Both the position numbers and the translations under genes were made by a program. From Adiantum capillus-veneris (Eukaryota > Streptophyta > Polypodiopsida > Polypodiales > Pteridaceae), in NCBI GenBank assembly GCA_014529385.2, contig CM043960.1:72555910-72619909 (forward strand): a stretch of DNA of 64,000 nucleotides. The letters are read 5' to 3'. Below, one piece after another: positions 10,975 through 22,779 of the stretch. How positions within the stretch are numbered: position 1 is the first letter of the stretch; every line of letters begins with the position of its first letter. A model generated the notes under the pieces. The model searched no databases, had not been told where the DNA came from, and saw only the letters and a program-made list of their open reading frames with translations.

Positions 10975-11906
10975 TGTTGGACGGATACGCCGCGACGGAC
11001 GTCAGCACAACGAGAACTCACCTAACAAGATTTGTCAGCTAAGGACGAAGCTCAACCCGCAGGCGCGTGGAAGCAAGCATAAGGTATCAACCTACACTCG
11101 ACCGACTCCTAACTAATTCCTACAGAGGTCTCTACCAATTGTCTAAGCCACAGCCTTCAAGAGTGCATAAGAGGAAACTTCCTACAACGCTTTCTAGAGT
11201 CGAACACCCATCAAACAATCTCTAAACAGCATAGAACTTGAAGAAGACCCTACTATCACCAATAGGTCACTCTCCCTAAGGTCTATGAACCAAAACCCCA
11301 ACCCAAAACACCCGGTGCAAATCACGTAGGATGTCTGACTGAAATTTGCAGGTCTTCGTTTCTGAAATCTAAAGTTTCTAATGTGTAGATCTACTCAATG
11401 TGAACGCCTGGATATGCTGCAATGCAAAATCGGACAACGTATGCTCACCAAATCACCGATGAAGCTCGTAGAAGGAGCTCGCAAAACCGGACCGTACGCG
11501 CACAATGTAGGTATCGGCGCGTAGCTCTCATCGGGGGCAACATGCTGCACTTCTCTGCACTCAATTCCGACTACCGGTGCACACGTAGTGTCAAGATGAA
11601 GCTCACACTCTCTCGTACACAGTACGCTCACTCACAGACTTCAAAACTTCTTTTTTTCAAAATGACAAAAGGTTTTTCATTAAGGTCAAAAAGTGGTGTA
11701 TATACCTTACAATTCTCAAACCCTAAAGTTTCAAATCAACCATCTACTCAATCTAACTATCAAACCTAGGATACAATCTGGAAACTTCTGTAAGCCCCAA
11801 TATTTACAAGGTGAAATGTCGAGTTTTCTCAATAAATGAATAATTACAAAAAAAATGATAATCTGTCGAGAAGTCAATTTCCGTAGGGTGTGTCCAGCTT
11901 CTAACA
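10975..11906 (-). repeat. 3' LTR of element B
   Basis: It is a near-identical direct repeat of 37409-38342, starting TGTTGG and ending CTAACA. A pyrimidine tract (purine on the element strand) follows directly, which fixes the orientation as minus. It holds no gene; the short open frames within it occur in both LTR copies. Confidence 0.95.
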
Positions 11907-11920
11907 CTCCCCCCCTCCTT
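11907..11920 (-). other. Polypurine tract of element B
   Basis: On the element strand this reads AAGGAGGGGGGGAG directly before TGTTAG. It is the plus-strand primer site adjoining the 3' LTR. Element D has an almost identical tract at 50418-50431. Confidence 0.8.
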
Positions 11921-11958
11921 GCTCATGTCATCCCCGACATGGCCGTTGAGCTGCTTCT

Positions 11959-12498
11959 TCATATTATGGTATCGCGCATCTTGAGCAGCGATTCATATCT
12001 TGCATGTAGATTCATCATTGTTGGGCCGAAAATATCAGTGTTTATGGTGAAGAAGCCGGTGTAGAACGCTTCTTCAAAGGCCTGGAGGTGATAGGATGGC
12101 AGAAACATTATCCTTTGATACAACGCATGTATCACCTCCTTGGAAGGCTGACCAGACAGATCATAGGCACATCTGTAAGTATCTTGGAAGAGGAAGATAC
12201 TGTCTGTCATCTGGCCATGCTTGAATGTCTCAAATACTGCTAAAAGAGTTTTGCAGATTTTCTTCATCATGATGCACGTAAGGTCAGGTGAGCCAGTGAA
12301 CAATTTGATGGCGCCCGTTAGGGTTTTCACCATGTATTGGACACTTATTCTCTCACCTCCCTTCAAGCCCGACAACTTAGGATAATTCAGCCAAGTGGGT
12401 TGGCTCCTTTGTAATATCTCCTGGGCCTTCCACGTCTTGATCCTTGGTAGAGGACAAAAGCTGAGGTTGTCTCTTATGTTTTTCGGTGCCTCTACCAA
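11959..12498 (-). pseudogene. Last ORF of element B, unrecognised
   Basis: This 179-codon open frame lies immediately upstream of the polypurine tract. It contains LKGGERISVQYMVKTLTGA and a Cys-containing helical segment (TCIMMKKICKTLLAVFETF), and ends close to the PPT. It looks like the C-terminal part of the protein encoded from about 13780 (coiled coil, then WLQPSLPYPLLKYEA, then this block), with stops between. It could be an env-position or accessory ORF of Tat-like elements; I find no transmembrane or fusion features. The function is unknown. Confidence 0.5.
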
Positions 12499-12556
12499 AT
12501 GGATTAGGTACTGTGGGTACTTCGTCAGCCACGCCGTCCTCCATTTTGGCAGAGAG

Positions 12557-13780
12557 TCAACATATTAACCTGGCCCCTTCTTGCTGGGAGATATCTGCGT
12601 TGTAGAGTGGCACTGTCGGCTCTTCTCTAATCCTCTTATTGATGGTGGCGGCTTCATACTTTAGCAAAGGATATGGGAGAGAGGGTTGAAGCCATTTGCG
12701 CCTAAGGTTGTTGGCGTCAATCTTCTGGATAGTCATGGATTTGAAAACCCTCTGCTCCCATTCCAAGGCTTCCTTAGTCGTCTCTCTGATCTTCACCTCT
12801 ATTGCCTTACGTGGTTTTTCTTCCTCTTCCTGTGTCAGATCTTGTGGCTCTTGAGAGGATCCTTCTAGGATTTCCTCTTGCATAGGTGTGTCCACAGGAT
12901 CTGCCACATTTTCTAAATCTATGCCCTCAGTGGCCGCTGGCCCTGTGCCTTCTTGCTCTCCGGCTTGCTATCCTCTCAGCTCCTCAATCTGCTTTAGGAG
13001 TTTCTATTTTTTTGTTTCAGCCTATTCTCCCATGTTCACGAGGAGGTCGTTCAACTCGGCGTTTATTTTCTCCGCCTCCTCGATCTTTCTTTTGATACTT
13101 TCTAATTCCTCTTGCATGGCTTTTTGTTCTTCTTCCATTCGTGTTTGCATAACAATTGACCCTTCTGCCATCATCAATCGTTGCTTTTTCTCTAGAGTCA
13201 GCTCTTTCTGAAGTTCTTGCATCTGTTCTTCATAAATTTGGCTTTCCGTAGTGATGTGAGTCGAGCTAGTAGCTCTGACTCTGGCAGGAGATGCCCGTAG
13301 CCTCTGGATGGTTTGGTCTTTCACTTTAAGTTGGTCCTTGAGCTCAAGGACCTCATCCTAGCTGGCTTCTTGATCTAACTCCGTCTTTTCTTTGGCATTT
13401 CTCATGGCCTCTACTTCCTTGGACTCCTCAGCCAACTGTAGGGTCAGGTTATCCCTTTCCCTCTCTGTATCTATCAATGATTTGCTAAGTTGCTTACACT
13501 CCTCTTCGACTCCTTGCATTCTTTGGGCTGCTGCCTGATATTCTTTTTCCATTTCCTGGCATCTTTGCAATGCCCTTGCTAGACTGGCCTATAGCTCCGC
13601 TTCTCTCTCTTTCTACCTTTGACTTTCTGTTTGTAAAGAGTCTACTTCCAGCTTTATCTTCACTTCAGTGGCCTTGAGAGTTGCCGTCTCACTTTCTGAG
13701 GCCACGGACTGCGCTCTTAACCCGATGGTGCAGCCAAAGTTGGTCCGCGCTATAAAGTGTGCTATGCAATGCAAAGGGTG
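12557..13780 (-). pseudogene. Coiled-coil ORF of element B, broken by TAG stops
   Basis: Reading the minus strand from about 13780 gives long heptad-rich Glu/Lys/Gln helices, including MQRCQEMEKEYQAAAQRMQG and EEEQKAMQEELESIKRKIEE, followed by an acidic EEEEKPRKAIEVKIRE segment. Only stops separate the pieces. At least five are TAG at positions suited to Gln, for example 13358-13360 and 13022-13024. The protein would be cytoplasmic or nuclear and oligomeric. Coiled-coil accessory ORFs are known downstream of pol in some giant plant gypsy elements; a relation is inferred only from position. Confidence 0.55.
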
Positions 13781-15404
13781 CTTAACAGGTGCATGGTAGA
13801 GGGCTAAAGCATGTATGAAGGCCCTGGGCAGAGAGTGGCCTCGGAAATGTATGCTTAAAGTGGTTTATTAAGGCCAAGGAGACCCTCCAAAGTGACATAA
13901 TGATGACGGAAAGTCAAGGTGTTCAAAATGCGAGAAATGTGTCCCAAAATGTGGTGTTCAAGATGCTCTAGAAGCTCGTCCAAACGGCTCGTCAAACGGG
14001 GCTTCAGTGTGAAAGATATGCCAGTCCGAAGTTAGAAGGCTTCGCAGGTCCCGACGGACATGGCAGGTACAGACAGGTGGCAAAAAATGGGATCACTGGA
14101 TACACGTGTAAAGCTCAAGCTGTGGAGCGTGCCGGTCTTTTCGGATTGCCATTCGGAGCTCAGACGGGCAAGTTATGGCCTGTGGAATATTTACTGGGGG
14201 TCGGATATGTGCTCACCGCTACACGTTGATAGGCGTGCTGACAATGATATTTTTGAGCTCGCCAAGGTTCTAGAACTTTGTATGTAGTGCATGGGGCTAG
14301 TCGATTTTTGCGGCTTGCTGCTCGGAGTCATAGGCATTAAGACGAACCAGTTCAAGCTGACAAGCAAGGACGACGGAAAAGGATCGTCATGTGGCTTTTC
14401 CCGGTTTTGGAGTATTTTTTTCAAGGCATGAGGTGGTTGAGACACGGCAAAACTCTCAGAGTTTGGAGCCGGTAGCACAGGGTTCCGAGGTGGTTTGACG
14501 GAATGGGTGTTTGGCAAACCCAAGAAAGCGAAGGTGTCGACCATGTGGGAAACGAGCCCCCCAACCACTTTGGTTGTAAATTCAAAAGGAAAGGGTGGCT
14601 GCTGGAGTTAAGGTCAAAAGTGAAAAGTTAACCTCAAAGCTAAAAGGAACAAAAGAAGGGGTGAGTAAAGAAAAAAGAAAAAGAAAGCTCAAGGGCAAGC
14701 GCCCTGGCGCTACTGCCAAAAAAAAAAAGGTTTTACTTTGCCTATTTTTGCCTTGAAAAGAAACAAAAGAAAAAAAGGAGGGAGAGCTTCTTCGACGAGT
14801 TTTCGGCTGTGCTGAAGTTTTTTTGGCTTTGGGAAAGAAAAGGCAAGAAAGGAGAATTGGAAGAGGGAGTTTTTTTTCGTGCGCTCGATGATCGAAGCGG
14901 GCATGCCAAAGGTGAAGCACCGTCTGTGAAGCGGCTTGAAAGGGCAAGTGCTCTCTAGAAGAAGGAGCCAACGAAGGCTACCAAGAGGAGGAGCTATTGC
15001 CAAAGTGAAGCCACAAGTGGATGTTCCCGTTGAAGCATGTGTCGACGGAGTTGAGTGGCGAGGGAGGTGTGTGCCCCTCAGTACAAATCAATGATGGCCA
15101 TGGTGCAACCTAGAGTAGACTGTACGGATCTTGTACATGGCTTTTTTCTTTGAAGGAGAAGTTATCATTGCCGATTTTTGGCGTCGTCTCTCCCCCTTCC
15201 CCCCTTTCTTCTTTGCTCGTCCCTAGGGTGTGTGGTGCCGGTGTGTGTGATTCTGTGCGTCCCCTCGGGCCCCCTGTGTGTGAGAGAGAGAAAGAAAGAG
15301 AGGTGTCGAGATGTGGAAGAGCTGGAAGCGAGCAAGATCGGTGTGATCACTCTCTAGCGACTGTGCAGGTCATGTGTGCTGGGCGAAGTGCAGGCAAGGC
15401 CCTG
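13781..15404. other. Element B interior without recognisable coding
   Basis: This stretch lies between the accessory ORFs. Open frames at 14191-14568 and 14582-15003 on the minus strand are compositionally biased (Ser/Phe/Leu-rich) and lack motifs. I see no LTR termini or promoter that would mark a separate insertion. Confidence 0.45.
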
Positions 15405-17104
15405 CTAGTGTGAATCGTCTTTTTTGAAGGTGTTTTCGAGAGGATAGGGGTGCTGTGAATACCCTGAGCTATATAGGGGCAGTTGTGTGTGTGTCGGGTG
15501 TGTTCCCCATTCCCCCTCTCCACTGGTTAACTTCGTCATCACCACATCCCAATCATTGGAGGGCGAGTGCAGGTCCACTGTATCTTTGGCCATCTCCTTT
15601 AGTTCTACTAACCTGATGCTTTGTATTTGCTCCTTAGGCCCTGTGCTTGCCAAGTCGAATGCGATTGTGGCAGCCTCTTCTTTTGTGTATCCTGCTGCTA
15701 GCAGGTCCAGAAATGTGTTATATGACTCATTTGGCTTTGGCTTCTCACTCTCGGGTTTAACCTCTTCCCTCTCCTGGCTTTGTTCTTTCTTGGCCTCTTC
15801 CTGGCCTTCGTGGTCGTCTTCCTTCTCTTTATCTTCTTGTGGAGGGCTGTGAGGAGGTGGTGAGGGCGGTGGGCTGGCCGGTAGAGATGTAGGCTTTTTC
15901 TTTAAATCTCGGTCTGCCTTTGTCTTCCTTTCTCTCTCTTGGCTCTCCTGCTCGTCTAGCAGTTTCTGTCGTACTTGCTCCACTTCCTCTTCTGTAAAAG
16001 GTACATGTGTGCACCCTTTGGGATGATCCCGACATTGCTTCTAGAGACGGCTTCCAGAGTTCACTCAAATCGCCTTTAAGGGCCCTTTCTGCTCTGAAGC
16101 TCTCCATCAGCCGCTCTAGTCTTGCCGCTTTTTGTGACTTTGTCTCCTTTTCCAGCACTTGGGCAAATTGTTTCTTTCCCTTCTTTTTCTCTGGCTGCTC
16201 TTCTTGAACAGGCTCTAGCCATCTTTTCAATCTTGTGGCAACCCTTGGTGTTTTTTGTGGCTCATCTTCTTTGTCTTCTTTGAGCCTCAGCCAGCCGTTT
16301 TGTGATGGGGGCTCAGGCCATCTTCCTTTTGTGTGCAATGCCCCATAAATCATCTTAGTGATTAGTTCTCCTGGCACAATATATGTGGGCTTCTTGTTAC
16401 CCATCTTCACTAGGTTCTCATGTATATAGGCTGCATAATTGCTTATCTTTGGAGTGCTCTTCATCATTGCCCAAGTGAATGTCATGGCAATTGCTCCTGG
16501 CGGCATTCTTTTGTGGCCGCTTCGTACACATATGGAACTATTGGTTGTACAACTGACTCATGATTGCCACTTTTGGGTTGGCAATATCTTCAAAAGTGTA
16601 GTTACCTTTCTTCTCAGTGTACACCTTGACATCATCTCTTCTTTTAGTTACACTATCCCCCTTGTTGGAGAGGTCTAGTGCATCTGCTACGACTTTCTCG
16701 GTGATGACTATTTCTGTTTCTGGCCTGCCTTGCAGATCGGTTACTCTGGCCACTCCATCTTCTTTTATTGTTGTCACGAATTCCCAGACTCTCTTTATGT
16801 CAACCCCTGCCGGCACTTCTTCAAAATAGTTGTGGAGATCAATCTTCTCCAAGTACCTGGCCATCTTGCTTCTTACGAACTCATTGAGTTCCCGCGGTAG
16901 CATTGGTAGCTCGATCACATTCCCTTTAGTGTCTTTGAACACTCCTTGGTAGATCTTTAGGTCGTTGGACTCTAGCAGATCTTCTTGGATCCATGTGCTG
17001 GTGGGCTTTAGTGTTCCTTTTGGTATGACGAAGGGCTCCACTTCTTCTAGGTAATCCTTAATGGTCATTCTTTTCTTCTTTGTCGATGACTTCGCGGCTA
17101 CCAT
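15405..17104 (-). pseudogene. Large unrecognised ORF of element B, downstream of pol
   Basis: Three overlapping frames make one protein-like series. The first is 17104-16538 (188 codons, starting MVAAKSSTKKKRMTIKDYLE, with the globular segment YFEEVPAGVDIKRVWEFV). The second continues from about 16540 to 16030 in a new frame (GAIAMTFTWAMMKSTPKISN, IVPGELITKMIYGALHTKGR, then a KEKKKGKK basic stretch). The third runs to 15405 and is highly charged with a Pro-rich stretch (SLPASPPPSPPPHSPP). Two frameshifts are implied. The layout is a globular N-terminus and a disordered basic/acidic tail. I do not recognise the family. It may be the accessory ORF typical of large Tat-like elements. Confidence 0.5.
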
Positions 17105-17244
17105 AGATCCTGTTGCACTCAGTAGTCCGAAGTTAGCGTTTTTTCCATATTAGCTAGGAAATTGAGTTTTATCTCTCCAAATGACTTGAAAATTGAAAAG
17201 GAACTTGTGAAACTGTGCATGTGCTCACAGTGCAATTCCATTTA

Positions 17245-18124
17245 AACATCCTACGTGTAGGATGTCTTTTTCATCAGAATTGGGTGATACTTGACATGCT
17301 GGTAGCCCTAGGCTTGTGGAACATGGCTATGTGCTTGGATATGGATTTGGGCATCAAAAAGTGTATTTTTGGGCTGATTCATGCTTTAGGTCACAAATTG
17401 GGTAGAAAGTCCATAATAGGTAGCAAGTGATGTCCAAATGGGTTGAAAATTGATATATGGGCTCATTGCACCATGGTATGGGTCCCATGATGTCACTCTT
17501 TGCACAGAAGGTCTAAATTATGCTGGAGACATCCTATGCGTAGGATGTCTATTTCATCAAAATGGCATGGGATTTGTTATGTGGGTAGTCCTTGGCCTAT
17601 GGAACATGGCTATGCTCTTGGATTTGGATTTGGATTTGGACAAGGATTGATGCTTGTAAGAGCCTGTGTAGTGTTTTTGGGCTCAAAAAAGTGTATCTTG
17701 AAGGTGTTGGGGGTCAAAAATGATTAGAATAGCTTCAAAATTGGTATATGAGCTCTTGAAGATGATGTGATTGGATCTGGAATGGACAAACATCCTTTGT
17801 AGGCCAAAAATGTCAAATAGACATCCTACGCGTAGGATGTCTACTTCACCAAATTTTGCAGGTGAGTACACAGATGGATTGGTTATGTGCTTGTAAATGT
17901 GTTTTGCAAGTTTCATGTGATTTGGACAAGATTTGGTAGGTCTATGGCCCATTATTGCCTCTATGCCCTAACTTTGCGTTTTTCATGCATATGAGGTCAA
18001 TTTTTGTCCAAATGTGATGAAACTTGGTGGCTAGCATGTAAAGGTCTTTCAGAAAATGTGTGTGATGAAAAATGTTGGGATCTGTGCCCAGAAATGCCCT
18101 TGAGACATCCTACGCATAGGATGT
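17245..18124. repeat. Palindrome-phased tandem array, ~284-bp units (3' side of element B)
   Basis: Four copies of a 22-bp (imperfect in places) palindrome lie at 17245-17266, 17528-17549, 17820-17841 and 18103-18124, spaced 283, 292 and 283 bp. The core is ACATCCTACGCGTAGGATGT. Sequence after the palindrome (T-rich, then TCATCA.AATGG) and the block TGGAACATGGCTATG also recur at fixed offsets, so these are diverged tandem units of about 284 bp and not isolated motifs. Four more copies lie in element B's leader. Confidence 0.9.
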
Positions 18125-19851
18125 CTCCTTATGATTTTTTTATGGAATGTGCCACTAGTGCCTGCCTTGGTCCCCCTGAGTCCCTTTTAAGCCTAATTTC
18201 AACAAAAAAGTCAAATGGATAGAAAGTAACTTCCTGTGTGGACTTCAGAGCCTCCGAGCCGTTTTCTGACTTTTGGAGTGCTTGTTGGCGATGAAATTTC
18301 TTGATGTTGGTCTCCATAGCTTCGCGATCCCTTGGGGATCCTAGCCGTATGGTTTTTGTCGACTTTGGCTTCATCGGAGCTTCATTTGGCAATTTGTCGC
18401 TCTAGAAGCACCCGTGGTTGCGTTTACATATCTTCGATGATTTGTGGTGTTCTACCACCATAGGACTTGGTTGTTGATGGTCTAGGAAAGCCGCTCGTGA
18501 AGTTTGGTGGCAAATGGGCATGCGGTTTGGCTGCGAGAGCTATTTGACGCTTTGTGTGTCTGATGCCGTTTCTGAAGTTTAGTGCCACTTCGGGTCACTT
18601 TCTGGTCATGTGGGCCACATAGACTTGTCGAGCATGTTGAGATGCTCCTACCCATGAATTTTGGTAGCATCTGGGCACCTTTTCGCCGATTTCCCATTTG
18701 GTGGCCTCTTGCGGGATTCTAAGAATTAGGGTTTTGTCCAATGGTTTTCTACTGCCTTTGGACATCCAAGACTTATCTCCTATGCTAGGGTAAGCTGCCG
18801 ATGAAGTCTTGTTGCTTTTGGGTTAGCTGTTAGGTGGCCGCCTCTACTTGTAGGTCTCTACTGCTCGCTTTGTGTGTGAACCCTACGCTAGTTTTCGCGA
18901 CAAAACGATAAACATGCGCGAAAAGCTCAAGGTGGTGATCCTACCTCTCATGTCTGAAGCGCGTCGGGTAGTCGTGCGCGTTGTAGAAGCTGCTGGAAGG
19001 TCCGTTCGCTCTAGGTGGCAGAAGCTCTCTCCAAAAGGTCAATAGTGAAAATGAGCTAAAAATGAAGTGAAAATTTCTTATAATGGAGGTCTCCAAACCA
19101 CTTTTCATGAAATTTGACATGTGCTCCCAACTTCCTGCGAGATGCAGTTTAGGCTCAAAAATTTATTTATTTGGACTCCATTTGGCCTGTTTACGAGAAA
19201 TTTGGCATTTTGGTCAACATCTGGCCAAAACACGCTTTCCGCTCCAGTCTCATAATTGCACCCCCACTGTACCATAGGTTGTCCTATAGTCACTGATCAT
19301 CCCCATATTTTTTGTTTTTCATTACGACCGTTTTTCTCCTGCTTTTTGTATTTTTGAAGTTTTTTTACCGAAAATTAGAAAAATCAAAAGGAAAATAGAA
19401 AATCCAACCCAAAAAATCCCCAAAAATCATAATAAATCACAAACATCATCGCAAAACATTATATACACTCACATGCAGTTTTTATGGCCGGATTTCTCCG
19501 TTTTACCAATATTTTGCCCGAAAAATGGCTATTTCTACTTATATACACACACCTAGGGGCTTGATTTGGCATTTGGCCGCATATACCTATAGATACATGC
19601 TGTATAAGGGCATATGTACTTGGGTTAGTCCAAAAAATTTCGCAATCAAGCAACAACCCTTAAAATAGTTGAAAATCATGCCCTTTTTTGCTCTTTTTGC
19701 TATCGGTTCCGTATTTGAGAATGCCTCCCCCCTGCTAGCCGGAGTCCTCCCGGATGACAAGGTATCGCCACGGAGTATGTGCCGTGCATAGGTTGAAAAA
19801 ATTGTGCTAATGCTTGGCCGATTAATGTGGCCCTAATTTATGCATACTCGG
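18125..19851. other. Element B interior, no recognisable gene
   Basis: I find no coding motif on either strand. The sequence changes from T-rich palindrome-array DNA to AT-rich DNA (19300-19450 is A-rich). It separates the second protease-like region from the array. Confidence 0.45.
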
Positions 19852-20962
19852 TCAATGCATGGAAAAATTAATGTTGTGCAAGAGAAGGGAATAAGCAAGA
19901 TGCTTATTGGCATTCGCCTCGTCGAGGTTTCCTGTTTTCTTTTCAAGTAACAGATGTAACTCTACTGCTCTCTGTTTAATTGTCTTTTTTGCAAAAGGCA
20001 GTCGCTTTGCCGCTACTGTTGATATAGCCATAGTTGTTTCTATGGTGAAGATTGGCTGGGCCTGAATGGCCGTGGACCGTATTTCTTTTGCTTTCCATTG
20101 GTAGCTTGTTTTTTCCGGTTTGTGTAGGTGTTTTGCTACTTCCTGTGTTGCCACTGTTTTGTTGCTGATTGGCATACACATAAGTCGGTTGTCCTTTTTC
20201 AAATGCAGCTGTCTGCCTTCCGTTGTTGCTTGTACTGAAGGGAGCTCCTTTTGCTTTTGTTTTGGTATCCAAATGCGAGTAATATTTGGGTTATTGCTGA
20301 GTATTTTCTTTGGGATCCATATCTATTTTATGCCCTTGGTTTTTTGTTGAACTATCTGCTTCGGTTAAATTCTTTCGTTGCATTGTTTCCCTTGTTTTGG
20401 TAATCTAGAACTTTGCATTGCGGTCGGTGACTTCGTATGTATGTAGTTAGCATGGTTGGCTTTTACATGTTTGTTAGCCTTGGGTATCATGTTCTTCTTT
20501 GGTGGCACTCTTGCTTTTGGCTCTTTTTCCAGTGATTGCATGGCTGGCAGCTGATTATTCCGGTATTGTTGAGCAAAGGCTATTACCTGTTGTTCTTGTG
20601 CATGCTGAATTTTGATTGCATTCGCATTCCAATCTAGCTGCACATTGTACTCTTTTTTCCAAGGTTGTCCCAACATCATTGGGTGTTGTGTGCTTTCATC
20701 CTCGACTACATAAAATTTGTGTGGGTAAATATATTGATGTACTTGTACATGCAATATAGTCCAGCCCAATGTTTTCAACGAGTGTGATGTACTAGGTTCC
20801 AGCACTTGAGGAGTAGGATGAAGTCGACGTGTGGATTTGAGCTATTGGTATAATCCGTAAGAGATCAAATTTGCTTGAGCTCCAGAATCAAGCAATGCCG
20901 TCGATTCAACTTGGTTGCTGCCCAGTTCGACTGCAATTATTGGCTCCTCTGTGTTTTCATCT
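19852..20962 (-). pseudogene. Second retropepsin-like domain and W-[VI]-P-K linker (element B)
   Basis: Directly after the integrase C-terminus the minus strand reads STALLDSGAQANLIS (about 20918-20874), a canonical D-S-G retropepsin motif. HPMMLGQPW (near 20675) stands at the place of the ILGRPW block. The following part repeats short Trp-Ile-Pro-Lys motifs (IWIPKKIL and RIWIPKQKQK near 20290-20320) and a related YQWKAKE. Element D has the same order, protease-like block then WVP[KQ] repeats, at 50600-51720. A protease downstream of integrase is not the usual gypsy order. It may be a captured segment of a D-like element. Several stops occur. Confidence 0.65.
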
Positions 20963-22779
20963 AATTTCGTTAGTCGAATGGCATTGATTCGCAATGGTGC
21001 TCCACTTTGTTGTTGTTGTCGCAGAAGTCTTCGTTTTGCAATGCGTTCTTTTGCTTTTGTTTGAGCTTCTCTGTTTTTCCTTCATTCGTTGTTTTTCTTG
21101 ATGAATTTGTTGAAGCATATCTTGTGTGAGTGGTATATGATATTTCTTCAGTCGACATCCACTAATCCAGTTCGGCATTTCTTCACCTGCTAATGTAGCA
21201 AGCTTGACAGCTCTACTTTGTGATAGATCACTAATCACAAAGGGTCCCATCCCTCGCTTTTTAAGTTTCTTGGCATGTTGCTTCAAAGTATAAACAAGTA
21301 CATAATCACCTGTTTTGAACTCTTTAGTGCGCACATGCTTGTTAAAAAACTCTTTTTGTCTTCTCTTTTTAGCATAGATTGAAGCTACATCTCTCAAGCG
21401 GAGTTCATCTAGATTTTCAAGATCATCTATTCTTGAAGAGATCTCATGCCATGTCCATTCTAAGCGTTTCGCTACTCAAAGAGTTGGAATTAAAAACTCT
21501 ATGGGTAGTATAGCATTTAGGCCAAACACCATGTTGTATGGTGTTGTTCCTATCTATGTTTTGTAAGCTACCCTGTATGCCCATAGTGTTGAGTGCTAAT
21601 CCCAATATGTTCTTGACTCTCACACAATTTTAGTGAGAACCGTGCATAGTGTCTTATTTGTGGCCTCAGCTTGTCCATTTGCCTATGGATGGTATGGAGC
21701 ATATTTCCTATGTATGACCATGAATTCCTCTAGCAAATATTCAATGACTTCATTAAGAAAATGTGTCCCACGATCACTGACAATTTCTATTGGTAAACCT
21801 TATCGTACAAAAACATTCTCATACAAAAATTGTGCAGTGGTCCGTGCATCTGCTTTTTGCATTGCCTTGGCTTCCGCCCATTTTGTGAGATAGTCCGTAG
21901 CCACAATGATATATTGGGTATGGGTGTGATATGCAGGGGGTGAGATAGGATGCCCCATTTTGCAAATGCTCTTGCTCCCATCATTGGCCGTAGTGGCATC
22001 TCATCTCTCTTTATCGGCACCTTGGTGCGCTGACATGCGTCACAACGCTTTACAAACTCTTCAGCATCCATATGCAATGCAGGCCACCATATTCCTACGG
22101 TTAAGACAATTTTTGTCATCTTATCGCCCGAAAAATGGCCTCCACTTATTCCGCTATGTGCATGTTTCTAGAATCAGCAGGTATTCGCTTTCACTTGCAC
22201 AGATTCTAAGTTGATTGTCCTTTCCTCGCTTATAGAGTTGGTTCCCAATTAACTGAAAGTCGCGAGCTTCCAGCTCTATAGCCCTTTTCCGTGCTCTTGT
22301 GATGTTCTCAGAAAACGTCCTGGTATTTAAGAAATCAATGATATATTGACTCCATGCAGGTGCAATGTTTACCTGAAACAATGTCGCATGATCCACTGGT
22401 CATTTGGCACTACATATAGTGCAATTGGTAACATAAGAATGGGTGTCAGCATACATAGTTGGCCAATAAACCCCTAACTGTTTCAGTCTCTGGTGTGTTT
22501 TCACTGTTGAACAATGAAATGCACAATCCTGGACATGTGCTTCTTCAAGGTAGCACTCGAATTATTCCGGATTTATACATAATCGTAGGATTTGATTCGA
22601 TCCTAGATGATACAGCCGTCCTGCTATCAACTGGAAGTTTTTTGTTTGTCGAATTGTTTGTTGTTTGGATCTGTATTCCGTATTATCAAACCTACTTCCA
22701 AAGGAAAGAATGCTAACAATTTCCTGAGACCATTTGGGTATCATTTCAATATTGAAAAGATAAGCATCTGGTATGTCAT
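20957..22779 (-). pseudogene. Integrase of element B with two H2C2 zinc-binding regions
   Basis: Two successive pre-integrase modules are visible. The first (about 22560-22390) has EEAHVQDCAFHC, YWPTMYADTHSY and CTICS. The second (about 22250-22020) has NQLYKRGKDNQLRIC, GIWWPALHMDAEEFVKRCDA and CQRTK. The catalytic core follows: ATDYLTKWAEAKAM near 21900 (first Asp), SDRGTHF near 21775 (second Asp), then an H-P-stop-A-N-G-Q-A-E block near 21685 with the Glu. The C-terminal region (21397-20957, KTGDYVLVYTLKQH and GMGPFVI) is a GPF-type nucleic-acid-binding end. Stops in the core are TAG, TGA and TAA, and there is a frame change near 21790, so no intact enzyme is encoded. Confidence 0.85.

Noticed and set aside
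11422-11769. 115-codon plus-strand ORF, with a counterpart at 37875-38102
   Set aside because: Lies within both LTR copies of element B. Similarity reflects LTR identity and not a gene.
14582-15003. Phe/Leu/Ser-rich minus-strand ORFs suggestive of membrane proteins
   Set aside because: The antisense of AAAGAAAA-type A-rich sequence gives Phe/Leu/Ser by composition. No start context or family match.
17245-18124. CRISPR-like array
   Set aside because: The conserved unit is a 22-bp palindrome with ~260-bp related spacers in a plant retrotransposon, not short unique spacers with cas genes.
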